Source: Chionoecetes opilio
Lineage: Eukaryota; Arthropoda; Malacostraca; Decapoda; Majidae
DNA length: 64,000 bases
Direction: 5' to 3'
Assembly (NCBI GenBank): GCA_016584305.1
Contig: JACEEZ010000430.1
Location: 1 to 64,000, forward strand
Positions within the stretch are counted from its first letter, which is position 1, and each line of letters begins with the position of its first letter. A program made the translations under genes and the position numbers. This document shows positions 23,545 through 36,625 of the stretch, piece by piece. A model generated the notes under the pieces. It saw nothing but the letters and a program-made list of their open reading frames with translations, was not told the DNA's origin and made no database searches.

Positions 23545-23686
23545 TTGCCTCGCCAGCTGAGTATGTTTGTAAACAAAAAAGGGGGTTTTTGCGTTCCATT
23601 TTGTGACACGCGAACCCCCCCGCCCCAAAACCCAACCCTGAACTGAAAAAAAGGTTCTGCAATTTGGGCCAAAGGAAGGGGCCCCT
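22976..23686. mobile_element. Non-autonomous element with TTA target duplication, copy 2
   Basis: Matches copy 1 (13638-14805) over both unique ends. It starts AGGCCTCTTCCATTTGCG and ends GGAAGGGGCCCCT, followed by TTA (23687-23689). The left flank is ATA, one substitution from the TTA predicted by the palindrome's other arm. The internal (CT)n tract with CTCGTTATCT words spans about 23299-23540. Confidence 0.75.
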
Positions 23687-23752
23687 TTAATGTTTTTACT
23701 GTTTTTTAGTGTAATTTTATAGAACAAGCATTTCCGAAGAAAACAGTCTATC

Positions 23753-24189
23753 GGGGTTCCTGCCAGGGCGGGAAACCCCACAAAAAAAGGTAGTTGCGCC
23801 CAGCAACGCCCATCTCTCCGAACTTTTTTCCTAACGAGAAAGCTACAAACCCTCCCTTTCGGTCGTTAACGCGTGGGAAAAGGCGCTGACTGGCAAAGGC
23901 GATAATGAGTCATCAAGCGCGTCATAGCCACCACCCAATGACAAACATTTTTAAAACTTTCTCGCCCAATCACAAGTCAGGAAACTATTTCGGGAAAAGG
24001 CATCCCCGACTGCCTCCCCGCCTTCTTTCCTCGTCATCTCAAACTAATTCTCGTTTTTATTCGGAATGTGCGTTTTTAAAGGGGTTTTAATGACGATAGT
24101 AAGATGTATAAGTAAGGACCCGTGTTCTAGGTTTTTGGGGTAGAAGGTGGTGGTGGGGTTTAAAATAGGAATATTTGTGTAATACCCAA
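23753..24189. other. Short interval with no recognisable feature
   Basis: GC-mixed sequence; homopolymer smear begins about here and continues to about 36.6 kb. Confidence 0.3.
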
Positions 24190-25235
24190 AAGTGATTTTC
24201 CACACGACGACTCTTAAAAAAAAAGGGTTTGGGCTATGGGATAGATGGGAGGGTTTTTCTTTGGGTCAGAGCTTGGCTAAAATAAAGGCAAAAAAAGGGT
24301 TTCAATTAATGGTTTCCCAAACTGAATGGGGACTGGTGACAAGGGGGTTCCCCCGGGCGTTTTGGGCCCATTACTTTTTGATTAATCAACGATTATAGTG
24401 GGGGTTAGCAGTGATATCAGCAAGTTTCGATGATACTAAGTTGGTAGGATTATTGGATCACAGTCTGACGTAAAATTTGCAGGGAGATTAGATAAACTTA
24501 ACGAGTGGGGGCAGTCAGATGGCAGATGGAAATTTAAAAATTTTAAATGTAGCGTTAGAAAGTTTGGTAGAAAAAACCCTGGGAAAAATTTGGCACACCC
24601 AAAACAAAGTACGCTGAAAAGACAGAAAAGGTGAAAAAAGATCTTGGGGTGAGGGTGAGCCCCGACCCCCGACCTGGAACAATGTATTGAGGCCAGAAAT
24701 AAAGCTAATTTGGTATTAGGATTCATTACCAAAGTGTTAAAAATAGAATGCGGCTTATTCTAAAGTTTATCGGCTCTAGTAAGGCCTCACCCCGACTATG
24801 CAGTTCAGTTTTTTGGGCTCCAATTACAGGATGGATATAGTGTTGTTTGAAAAAGTGCAGAGAAGGGGTGACCCAAAAAAGTACAAGGGATGCGAACTTT
24901 AGTTAGAGGAAAATTGAAGTTTTTTAAAATTACACTCATGGAGAGACCCGAGTAAGGGGCGATTGAAGAAGTTTTTAAGTGGATAAAGGGATTTAAAAAA
25001 GGAGAGGTAGGGAAAAATTCTTAGGCTTTTAGCCAGGTAGAAAAAAAGAACGGATTCAAATGGAAAAAAAGGTAGATTTAAAAAGGAAAAAGGGAAAAAC
25101 TGTTACAAATGGGGGGGAAATGAATGGAATGGTCTCATAGACGGTAGTTAAATTTCTTCTTGGGGGAAACTTTTTCCCGAAACTCACCGGGGGGGGGACT
25201 CCGTAAAGCCCGGCGCCCCCCGGGGGGAAAAATTT
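24190..25235 (+). pseudogene. CR1-like LINE reverse transcriptase, C-terminal relic
   Basis: Across shifting plus-strand frames I read WGLVTRGFPRAFWAHYFLIN (the V-T-x-G-V-P-Q-G-S-V-L-G-P block, about 24325), FDDTKLVGLLDHSL (the FADDTK block, 24426-24465), GDLDKLNEWG (about 24485), ARNKANLVLGFI (about 24690), ALVRPHPDYAVQFF (about 24778) and NEWNGLIDGS near 25120. These blocks in this order are diagnostic of the CR1/Rex RT thumb and tail. The Asp pair is still present. Nearly every block carries indels, in line with the poor base quality of this stretch. No 3' repeat tail is identifiable. Confidence 0.7.
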
Positions 25236-28200
25236 ACCTCCCTCCCCCCCGGGGGGCCCCTGGTTTATTTTCAGACGGTAATTTCTTTTTAAAATTTGTA
25301 CGTTTTTCGATTTGTATTTCTTTTCTTTTCCTTTTTGTTTTCTTTGTTTCTCTTTGTCAACCCCCCTTACTCCCTCCAGGCCAGCTGTATTGTTTGTAAA
25401 AAAAATTTCTTTCATTTTAAAAAACCCCAGAAAAATGAACTAAAACGGTTCATCCAATTGGGGGCCTGAAGCTATTGTGGTTTTAAAAAAATTTTTTTTA
25501 AAAAAATTTTAAAAAATTTCAAATTACAGTTATTTCAAAAATGCCAGTTTTCAGGGACACCCAAAATTCTAAAATAAAAGGAGTCTTACATGGAAGGAGT
25601 TTCTGGAAAAGGTTATAATCTTGGGGTTAACAGACAAAAAAAATAAACTTGAAACCGCGCAAAGATTTAATTCGGGAAAAAAAGGTCAATTTTCCCCCTT
25701 TTTCCCCTAATTTCAAACTATTTCACAAATTTCTTCCCTTTTAAAATTTTTAAAATAATATTAGTTAAAGAGGAGTTCTATGTAAACTGTTTTGAATAGA
25801 ATATTTTGAAAATCTTTTTTCCCAGGCTACAAATAAAACTTCCAGGTACGATAGCCATTAAAAAAGGTTTAAAAACCCAAACAAAAGGTAAATTGTCATT
25901 TAAAGGGGAAAACTAATGAGAACTTGTTTTTAAACCTGTTTTTTTTCCCTTATTATTGAATAGCAATGATAAAAAATTGGCATTTTAGAAACGTTTTTTT
26001 TAGGATTCTTAAAACCGCCTGGGCGGTGGGGAGGGGGAAAATAACTTATTGGGAAAAAGCCGGTGGGGGGATGTTTTTTGGTTGGAACCTATATCCCTAA
26101 AGGCTTTTCCCCGTTCAGTTTTGGGGTTACCCAGCATGAAACTTATAAGAAAATGTTTTGTATTAGAAAAAAAACCAAGCCCGTAAATTAGATCCAGAAT
26201 CTCCTTTTTCTATTCTGGGTAAGACCAGAAATTTCGGTTTTTTCTAACAATGCTTATATATTTTTTTTTAAATTTGGGAAACCCCATTAGCATAACCAAG
26301 GGGTTGGAACATTAAAAAATTAATTATTAATATACTTAGAAAGATAACCATAAATTTTAAAGTTAAAAATTAAAGGAAATGGTAACCCCTACGGCGGGGG
26401 TGGGAGCGCCCGCCCGGGGGGAAACCTTGAAATTTTAGGGCCCGGTCACATTGGGGGGATAAAAAATGGAGGGCCCCCGGACCCCCCTTTTTTGTGTTTG
26501 GGAAAAGGGGGACGGGTAGGTTCATGGAGGGGGATGAAAGGTGGATGTATAGTGTTAGGTGAAGGACACCCGGAGGCCTCGCGGCCTCTTGTAGTTTCCC
26601 TTATTTTTTATGTTTTTAATGTTTTCTTATGATATGGGGAGGCCCGGGGAAAGGCCCCCCCTCACCTCCCCCCGCCATCTCCCCTCATCTAACATTTTTT
26701 AATCACCCTTATTTAAGGTGACCACGGTCTCATTGATTTAGAATGACAAGTATATATAAATCCCCATAATCACTAATTTTGTATAATAACGGTAATAAAA
26801 TTTTAACCCTGCCCAAACCCTACCGGGGCGGAGGACTGGCGGCTCCAGCCGCCACAACAAAAAAAGTTTTGAAAAAAAACCCGCGTTCCCCGCCTCCCGT
26901 CCCTTCCTGAAAAAAGACATCAGCCCCCAAACGCCTTATAGCACCATAGGATATCCCCCGGGTCATAGGATTCCTCAAGGGGTTCTCGCTCCTCTACTAA
27001 ATTTTAAAAAACACCCAGCTCCCGGGGTGAAGTTGGTGTTTATACCACCTCCGGGGGTTCATCATGTGCTGCTGCTGCGCCGGGGCCGCGTCCCAGAGTA
27101 GATAAGTAACTTTTTTGTATTTCATCTCTTTATCAATAATGAATAATATCCTCCAAAATGCAATCATATGTCTACATTCACCTATAAAAAAGATATTTCA
27201 TAGCATCCCAAGCAAATAGCATGCTGGAGACTTCCGACCTTGCTAATACCGGTTTTTGAGCAGTCTTTGGGCCAGTGTGCACTTTACGACGAAACCGACG
27301 AATTTTCCGCGCTGTGGGTTCCTCTTGGACGAAGCCCAAAAAAAAGGGGTCTTTTAAGTGTTTTGTGGCTTCTGGCCCAGGCAAGAATGCCGAAGGTTCG
27401 GGCCCCGAAAGTACTCCTAAGGGACTTTTACCTCGTAGGCGCCTAAAAGGGAATGCTAAAAACCATTTTCTAAACTTGAGGGGGACCGCGAGGAAAAAGG
27501 GTGGTGGGGAGCCCCCTTTTAACCCCCCTAAGGGGGGAAATTTAAGCGGCTAGACGTCAACAAACAATAAAATTAAAATTTGATCACTACTTTAGTTTAT
27601 TGTGTTTTTATAAAACCTTTCATGTTGCCTTTTTTAAAAATATGATGTGTTTTTGCTTCATTGACTCCATTAAAATCATTTTTAAAACATACAATACCTT
27701 AGTACTTGTAAAAAAATTCATATGGGGGAAAACCTATATTTTAAAATTTAATATAATCGGTCGATTTTTCGAATCAAAACGTATAGTTCATCATACAAGT
27801 TTGGCCGCTATAATGTCGGGGTGGGGTGGTATCAAAAAGTTGACGTACTATAACACCGCCGTATACACACAAGCAAGGGAATTATAAAGTTTTACATCCT
27901 TGCACACAATTCACTGTTCACAGTGGAGGGGTTTTTGCCCCCCCCCTGTGTCTTGCCGACCTAAAAAAGCGAACGCGCAGTTTTCCCCCACTATAACGAG
28001 TACCGCCAGGCCACGGATACGGCATGTACCGCGGGCCACAGTGGGTTATAGAACTATTTTCGGGGACGCGAGACTCGAACCTTGATCACGCATCAAAGGT
28101 ATACCCTGGGTAGTCCTGTAGTAATCAGTGGGAATATTACGCTGAAAGGCAATAGGCAGCTATGTTTATCGCATTCTGGGATAGTGAGCTAAAATCGGCC

Positions 28201-28930
28201 CTATTTCGGAAATCAGCCAAAACTTAGTCAAACCGGGAAAAATAGTTTTTTGGTTTAGGTTAAATTAGTTTTTGTTGGTTTAGGTTAGGTAAGTTTAGAT
28301 AGGTTTGTGTTTAATTTTTTTTAGAGTTATTTGGGTTAAAAAAGCGCCCCGGGACGATTTCCCAAGAGGCCGATTTTAGATAACAGGGGGATTTGAAGTC
28401 TCTTTAAAATTTTTTTATCGGGGTCCCTGACAGCGAGAGCTGATGATTGGGTGATAAAACCGTCATGCGAGGCGCGGGTCTTGATTGGTTAGCAGAAAAT
28501 TTTTCCCACCATATCCCTAGAAATATCCCCATATTTTCCCCCCCCAGAGGCCCCATAACCGTACGGGAGTGACGGGTCGGTTTTCGACATCTCCTCACCC
28601 CCCCTCTAAAGGTTTTAGCCATACACCCTAAGTTGTCCCTTACAGGGATTTTCGAGCATCCCGCCCAGAACTGTGAGTAGTGTTTTCCCGTGGGAAAAAC
28701 AAAAAACGTACCATTACCAACGCTTCCAAAAAAGTAAAAAAAAAAACCGGGGGGGATGACAGAAAACAAATATAAAAAAGATCCATTAAAATGATTTTTT
28801 TAAGAATATTTTATAATGAAAAAATTACTAAATTTTTAAATCCTTATAATCATAATTAAATTTAAGAAACATCTACCCCTGGCAGCGGGAAGAGTTCTAC
28901 CCCGCATATTGTGTGCTAACAGAGGACTCG
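25236..28930. other. No gene recognised; homopolymer-smeared AT-rich DNA
   Basis: Runs of AAAA, TTTT, GGGG and CCCC dominate in a way typical of poor consensus. Open stretches at 25056-25415, 27178-27384, 27275-27553, 27600-27887 and 28404-28769 show no domain I can place. A TTTAGGTTA-word cluster at 28254-28306 resembles the telomere-like core at 19.7 kb. Confidence 0.35.
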
Positions 28931-28947
28931 GGGGGGGGGGGGGGGGG
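28931..28947. repeat. G homopolymer (about 17)
   Basis: Uninterrupted G run. Confidence 0.8.
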
Positions 28948-29037
28948 TCCCAAATAATTAATACGAAAAAAACCCTGAGAGAACCCCTACTTTTATAATC
29001 TTTTCACAAAAGGACTTCAAAAATATTACAAAAAACG

Positions 29038-29100
29038 TTTTATTATTTTTTATTATTTTTATTATTATTATTATTTTTATTATTATTATTAACGATTATT
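29038..29100. repeat. (TTA)n/(TTATT)n microsatellite
   Basis: TTATTATTTTTATT-type repeats over about 60 bp. Confidence 0.8.
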
Positions 29101-32100
29101 TTTTTTTACTATTATAAATTTCGTTAGCAAAAAAATTTTTTTTTACTACATTTCTTTTGATTTTAAATTTGAGTTCACGGGGGGGTTTCCCGAAGGGCCA
29201 GTTCCCGCGGTTGGGTAAGGTTAAATAAAAGGGGGACGTTTCCCAAGGGGGGAAGCAGCTCCCCGGTTAGTTTTAAAGGGTCAAAAATTGGGGTTAGTGA
29301 CCCTAAGGTTGGGGCCCGGGGTTTAGGTTGCAAGCTGTTTTCGGAAGTGGTAATGCGGGCCTCTCCTTTTAAAAATTTCCAAAAGAAACGAGCAAAGATA
29401 TTTTTGCCAAACACACATATGATCTAAAAATCATCCCAAAAAAACCCTATTTTCTGGAATGGCAGATGCGTAGGCCCCCCCCGTCATCGTTTTTATTTTT
29501 TCTTAAAAAAAAGTACAGGGCCCCGTCTATACATTTAGTCTACCAGTATGGCTGTTTTTAATAATAAAAATATTGCCCTTATTCGCCATTAATGCGAATC
29601 AATTTTAAAACTCCGTTGGCCAAAAAATTTACCCAAATTAAAACCGAATATTTAAATGGGGCCCCAAAAGGCCCATTCATTCTCCCCCTTATGAGGCAGG
29701 TTTTTTTTCTTTTGGGCCCCCGTGAGAAAATACAAACCCAAATTTGGTCATTGTTTCCCCCCTTTTTTAGGGGATAAAACAATTTAAAAAATTTTGTTTT
29801 GTACAAAAACCGGGGAAATAATTGTTTTTTTTACTAACTTTCTAATAACTTTTACTTTGGGTTACATTTTTTCCCCCCTTCAAAGGAAAAAATACATTAA
29901 ATGTTTTTTAAAAATTTTGTAGAAAAAATAACAAAACAAAGGGGTGAGCAGTCTTTTTCCCCCTTGAAAGGGGGTCTTGGAGCTTTGACCGGCCTACTCG
30001 CAGACACTTTCGCCTTTTGGGCCAGGTTTTAGGTTAATAAATAAAAACAATAATTCGAGGAAAAAAAAAATATGTCTAAGCGGGGTTTTTATTTCTTTTT
30101 TTCACATTTCCCTGGAGCATCGATAATTTTGATAAAAAAAATTTTTTTTACTAAATTAAAAAATAACATTTATTTTCATGATTTCGTATCATTTAGTTGC
30201 GTCGTAAAAGTGGGACCGGGCAAAAAGTATCTTTTTTTTTTGGGGGACTTTGACCCTCACTGGGGCCCTTTTGTGATACATTTCCTCCTTTAATTCTTTA
30301 AAGGCGAATTTTTTGAGGAAGCCTTAAGAGCCGGGTCTTCCCTTCCTTTGTTGGTCCTCCCCGAAAACCCGACGTTGCCCGCTTCTGTCGGGGTTTTTTT
30401 GGTCGCGATCCGTTGCCTGAAAAAACCCAAAATGACGTTGGTTGATTATTTAACCCAAAAAATTTTTTGACAAAAACGTTGTCCTTAAAATAACCCCTCT
30501 TCTTTCTACTAATTAAAAAATGCTTTGCTTTCACTATTTTCCAACTGTCACCCAGAAAACAATTCCCCATACTTCCCACCATAGTCCCCGCAAAAATAAA
30601 AACGAAATTTTACAATCATTGTTTTAGGCCCTGAAAACGCCCCCGTATTTATATTTGTCTCACCCAGTTTCAGGGCACATAAATCAAAAACAAAATTTTG
30701 TAAAAAATTTGGGGCTTAGGGGGTGGGTTATCGATTTTTTATTCTACGGTAAAATTTTTTTTATCTTGTTTAAAAGTATCTTTTGAATCTGTTTTTTACT
30801 TTGTCCTGTATCTGTAATTACATATTTCTACGACGTTTTCCCTAACAACTCCCCCTTTCCCCGCTGTTTTTGAAAAATATTGTCGGGCGCAAACCCTGAA
30901 ACCTCCTTTCGCTCTTATTTCACTGGTTTACAGGTTACGCTGCCCGTACATTTACAGGCAAATCGAGTCACTAGTTTCCCCATGAGAACACTTAAAAGTA
31001 ATAATATTATCAAAACTTAAATTACCCACTCAAAAACAGTCAGGAGTAGGTTTTTTCATGTATTTTTTTTTCAACATATTACTTGTAAGTGTTTCATGGG
31101 AACTAGTGCTCTTTTTCCTTTTAACGTGTATCGGGCAGCTTAACTGTAAATTTTAAAAATACGTAGATGAATGGGGGGGGTCTACGGGATTTCGCACTGA
31201 AGATTTCGCGCAACCCGCCAGTGTTTTTTTCTCTGACGTCACTATCGGGACGTTGAACCGTGAAAGCCGTGAGAAGCGGGGCCGGGGACTCGCTTCCCCC
31301 GGGTTTTCTTACGGCTTGCCCAGCTGGGAAAGCCGTAAGAACCCGGGGTTCTTAAAAAGTGCCTCGAGTTAACAGAAAACCAAGCTGCCAGAACCCGGTT
31401 TCTTGGGGTTTCCTCAAAAAAAATTCGCCTACGCAATCTTTCTTTTTAAGGTATTGGCAATTATCAGTCGTTCTCACTAATTATTCTCTATATTATGTTT
31501 TATTGGTTTTGTACAAAACTAGACACGCCTTCATAATTTCCTTTTGGTTTTTTCTTTTTTCTAGACACCCCTTTACATTTTCCTAGGTTTTTACTATTTC
31601 AAAACTACTCCCCCCTATCCCCAAACCTTTTTGTAACTTCAAAATTTGCTCTCTTTTTCTAGTCCGCCCATTTAAGGTGTTTTACCTTTTCCCTATTTTC
31701 TTTGCCGAAGCTATTAAAAGATACGCCCACAAAGTTTCCTTTTTCGTACATGGCGTGGGCCTAAATACTACTCGTTTCCCTTTTTCTTTGACCCACATGT
31801 ATTTCCCCCCCTTTTTACATTGACTGGTCATTTTTCCTTAGGTCTTAGCCGCTTTTTTTTCCCTTTAAGGGGGTGGGCCCGGTCAGAAAATACAAAAATG
31901 GGAAAATTTCAAAAAAATTTCTATTTTTTTCCCTCAGCTTAAAACCCTTTAGAATCTAAATACGAAGTTTTTATAAAATTCCCCTTTTAGTTTTTATTAT
32001 ATGGGGTGTTTTATGGAACACCCCCACCCCCTATTTTTCAGCAATTTTTTTTCCACCTTTTTTAAAACTGTTTTTGAAATGATAATTTCTCGGGAAAGTG

Positions 32101-32977
32101 ACACATGGCATCTGTGTATGTATAAAAAGAAGAAAAAAGAAAAAAAAAACAACAAACACTCCACACCTAATTTACGGGATCCCATGGGGGTTTTTTAAGC
32201 AAAAACTTTGGGAACAATGAGTAGTTGGGCAACCCGATATCCCCTCTTAGTGAGATAAAAAATACCCTGCCCCATCTAGGGGGAGGGGACCCGGGGCCTG
32301 AAGTTGAAAATTGTATACCGAACATGAACATTTATATTGAATGTAAATAAATCTTGTTTTATATGTATTATAGCTCATAAAAAAATGTAAAGGCCCTTAT
32401 ATCTTTACTTTCTTTTTCACAGGTATTCAAAAACTTATAAGACCCTATCTCAAAACATGAGTTTTTTACATTCAAATTATATCCCTTCTTTAGTTTTTGG
32501 GGCCAATTTTAAGAAAAAAAATACACATATCCCAAACAATCTAAATTTACGATTTGCTTTTCTTCATATCGACAGGAAAAATTTGTCAATTTTTTTGTGT
32601 GTGTTTTTAGGGTAAAATGGGGGTTGAAAATTTGAAAAATTCATATCCTGCAAACCATACATATTTCTCAGTTATCCCCCGTAACTTTGATGTTCTGAAC
32701 AAAGTTCTTGTACCATATTTATTTCATTGGTGAGGTTTTTATATAGGGGTAGATGCTTTTTAAAAAAACCCAAAAAAAAAAAATAAAAAAAGTATAATGT
32801 GAAAATATAAAAGGGCCCAAATTATTTTCTTGGTCTACAATTGTTGTACATGGTGTCTCTAACTCATGGTAACATTCATAACCCTAGCTCAATAAAAGAA
32901 AAAACTCCCACGAAAAAAGGCCGTCCCTTAAAATCGGGTTCCTGGTCCCTACATTGGTTTTCTCTTCCTCCTCTGTT
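29101..32977. other. No gene recognised; homopolymer-smeared AT-rich DNA
   Basis: No domain, RNA or repeat structure that I can support on either strand. Open stretches up to 94 aa (30298-30582 -) look random. Confidence 0.35.
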
Positions 32978-35900
32978 TACATAAAAAGTCCTTGAGCCAA
33001 CGGCCATATTTTTTTAATGAATGCTCCGGGGGGGGGGTAATTTTCATTATGATTTTTCCTTAGGGCAATATCTCCAGGTATCAGAAAATGCATTGGACAT
33101 CGAGAACGGTACTTTGTGCCCGGTGGACGCCACTTTGAAACCCCCCCAGCGGAAAAACCCCTTTGGGGGGTACATTTTTGCACGTGTATTGGACTTCTAT
33201 ACTAGCTATCGATGTGCGGTTGACGACTAAAATACGCCAATGTGACCGTCTAAAAAAAAAATAATATGAAGCATTTTTTTTAGATTAAATTTTAAAAAAA
33301 TCAATTATCGAAAAAAATCTATTTTTTCAATATTTTTTATTAGACTTGTACTTTTTTTAAGTGAAAAACATGGTTGATTTTCCAAATTATGCATTTTGCA
33401 AAACCCCCCTTTTTATCTGTCTATAAAAATAACTAAACAAGTCAACATATCATCCACCACGATTTTACAAAAAATATATGTAAAGAGGCATAAAAGGGAC
33501 TTGGGCCCGCCGCGGGATTTCTATTCTGAGATAACGCAAGTTAGGATTCGACGGAGGGTTTTTAACACCAAACGATATCTAATAAGCGGAAATTGTTACA
33601 TAAAAAACTCCCTTTTGGGTGGCCATCTTGGATTTAAAAAATGGCCCCAATTATATTAATTATTCTTTACTAGATTTGGGAAAAGACGTATGGAGCGATT
33701 TTAACCCCAAAAACGATGTAATTCCTAAAAAGCAAGCGGAGGTATATTGAACAGTCATTTTTTTAGTCAAAAAACCCCCGGTTGATTTCCAAATTATACA
33801 TTTTGCAAAAAACCTTTATCTGTCTATAAGATTTTAGCAATTTTGGCCTGTTTAAAATAGAGAAAAAACAATGCTATACAATATCATGCACCAAATTTAA
33901 ATCATCAAGTCGCCATCAGAGCTTTGGGGCATCCTGAGCCACGAAGCATCCCCTGCCCCATTTTGGAGCACCCTGCAGCTTACCCCAAAAAGCACTTAAA
34001 CCCTTCAGTATGCGGGAGCAATCGAGGGTCGACAGTCCTTCTGCAGTGCTGAGATGGTTTAAAGACGCATCGGGAGCTGGTAACCCCCATCCTCGGTTTT
34101 TTGAGCAAACCGCCATTTGGGTTCCCAGCCGTACCCAGCCAGTTTCAGTTGCCAGCCTTTTCCCACCCAGTTCCCACCCCCCCCCAAGCCGTATCAAAGT
34201 TCCAGAAACGTCAAAAAGGGGGAACAGGCTTTTATGACACAGGAGAAGCAAAACTTAAAGCCCTTTGGAAAGATCAAAAAAGTTGTGAGGCCACAAACAA
34301 GGAGTCGTCCTGAGAGCTGAAGACAATGTTTGCCACCTGATACTCATGCCAGACAAGGAACCTCGACATGCAACTTGCCCTTTTGCACCCACTGGGGCCG
34401 TTACCATGGTCTTTGGCAAACGTTGAGGGGTAAATAAAAAAAAACAAACAAAGTTCACTTGCGAAACACAGGGAAGGTCTTGTGGAACCAGCCGATAACG
34501 TTGACAAGCGAAGTGCAACAATAATTGATGCGAGGCTCCATACAAAAATGCATGGCGAAAACGACCGTTCGAAAACTACTGACCGACCTTGCCCGCGTTT
34601 ACGTGGTCAAGGCAGTGAGCGCAGATGTTGTCTTTGAACAACCGAAACCATCAAAGGGGCCTGAGCGTGTGAACCGCGGTTCAAATGAGGCACATTTCAG
34701 CGGATCCCCCCGCACACAAAATCAGAACGGGCGGCGTCTCCTTGTTTGCAGCCAGAAAAAGGGAGAAACTGGTTGTTTTTCTGGCGGATCGGGGAAAAAT
34801 GAAACAAATGGGGAAAATGGGAAACAAAACACGTAGTACCTGTGTGAAAATGTCTGGTACTGACCCGCGATAGGGGGGGGGTTGTGCAACACTCGAATGA
34901 GCCACGAGGAAGCAGACACCGTATTTTCTCCACGAAAAGCACGCCGTCCCCCTAACAAACGATATCTTAGTGGAGATGACACGACGTTCTGATCATGTCT
35001 TCATCTCAGCAAACCATCGATATCAGCTCTTCATCAGACGAGGAACAAAAATTCGAGTCAGAATATTTACGTTGGGAAAATTGGCTGCGGTTTTTGGGGT
35101 CTGGAGTTTGCAGTGCATTGCCAGGGCTTCATCATGGGCGGGTGTGACACTGTTGTGCCTGGCTAGCCCAAAGGAAAAATAAAGGGTTTTAAAATTGTGC
35201 AACAAGATCTGTATCTTTAAGCATTCACGTCTGGGATCTTCGTGAAAAGTACCAAAACGCTTCAAACATTCAGGCCTTCACGTGTCAGCTGACCCAGGAA
35301 CAAGAAAATCGTCGGTGCTAAATTTACTCCGTTTTCACATGTTCTGTGCAAAAAAGGGCCGATCGAAACTGGGCAATTTTTCCGCCTTGTGAAACTCCTT
35401 TATGCGGGATAAAAGCTTAGGGCCAACTTTGGCGGCTATCTGGCACGCAGCCTTGAAAAACCCGCCAGAGTCCCACACCTCAGCAGGACATGGTGGGAAA
35501 ACCCATATGGGGGTTCGCTCAAAATCCGATGGATGGCGGGTCTACCAGCTCCCGAGTCGTTTGAATCTCATCTCATGACATCAAAAGGACGTGTCGACCG
35601 TCAGATTGCTTGCATACTGAATGGTTGAAGTGCACTGCTGGTGTAAATGCAGGGATGCTCCAACAGGGGCAGGATTATCATCGTGCTCAGGGGCAATGAA
35701 TCTGAGGCGAAATCTGGATTAACTTTGTGTGCACGTAATTGTATGCTATGTTTTTTTTATTTTAATGCAGGGCCAAAATTTCCTGAAAAACTTTATAGAC
35801 AGATAACGGTTTAGCAAAATGTATAATTTTGGGAAAATCATACCGGGGTTATTTGACTAAAAAAATGACAATGATACCCCGCTTGCTTATTGGAATATAC

Positions 35901-36625
35901 TCGTATGGTGTTAAAATCACTCCATACGTCTTTTTAAAAATCTAAATGAATAATAATATAATTGGGGGGCCCCTTTTTAAATCCAAGATGGCCACCCAAA
36001 ATGAGATTTTTTATGTAACAATTTCCGCCTGCTTATTAGATATCGTAGGGGTTTAAAAAACCCTCCGTACGACTTCCTAACTTTCGTTATCGAGAATAGA
36101 TAATGCCCGCGGCGGCCTAAGTCATTTTATGCCCCTTTACATATATTTGTTTTTAAACTCGTGGTGGTGATATGTTGTCTTGTTGAGTTTTTTTTATAGA
36201 CCGATAAACGGTGTAGCAAAATGCTAAATTTTAAAATCATAAACCTGTTGTTTTACTAAAAAAAAAATACAAGTTAATAATAAAATTTGAAAAATATATG
36301 ATTTTTTTTTTTGTAATTGATTTTTATAATAATTAATCTATAACAAAATACTTTATATTATTTTTTATTTGACGGGACACATTGGACGTATATTTTAGTC
36401 GTCAACCCGCACTGTAGCTAAAGAAGTCCCGATACAGGGAACAATGTCCCCACCCAAAGGGGATTTTGCGCTGGGGGGTTTTAAAGATGCGTCCATCCGG
36501 GGACTAAGCTACCGTTTTTAGTGTCCATCATGCATTTTCTGAACCGAGATATTCCCTAATGGAAAAAACCTAAAGAGAATTCTCCCCCCGCCGAGCATTA
36601 CTTTTGGTCGGCTCAAGGGGCTATA
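32978..36625. mobile_element. 3.6-kb structure bounded by long inverted repeats
   Basis: Left arm 32978-33840, right arm 35795-36625, inverted. Matching landmarks include CCTTGAGCC at the outer tips, CAGAAAATGCAT, TTGACGACTAAAATA, GCGGAAATTGTTACATAAAA, GTGGCCATCTTGGATTTAAA and TATCTGTCTATA at the inner ends. Arm identity is reduced by indels. Long-arm architecture suits a fold-back or long-TIR DNA transposon. No target duplication could be read because of smear at both tips. Confidence 0.65.
33841..35794. other. Interior of the long inverted-repeat structure, unassigned coding-like relic
   Basis: GC content and codon-like texture rise here. Plus-strand readings such as ADSPSAVLRWFKDASGAG-like text (about 34030), MPDKEPRHATCPFAPTG (about 34350) and TIDISSSSDEEQKFESEYLR (about 35015) look like protein but are broken into three frames. 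A Ser/Glu-rich acidic start and the position between inverted repeats would suit a decayed transposase, but I recognise no family. Confidence 0.3.

Larger units (their letters stand above)
22165..23752. mobile_element. Long palindromic (fold-back) element, copy 1, with nested insertion
   Basis: Left arm 22165-22450; right arm 22755-22975 plus 23687-23752. The arms are reverse complements over about 285 bp and end in GATAGACTGTTATCTTCGGA. The right arm is interrupted by the TTA-duplicating element at 22976-23686. Because the intact left arm shows the pre-insertion sequence, the insertion site and its TTA duplication can be read directly. Arm words such as TATCAGAAAACGAAATT and CATGCATAAA are shared with the element at 38843-39571, so this is a family. 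No protein is encoded. Confidence 0.8.
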
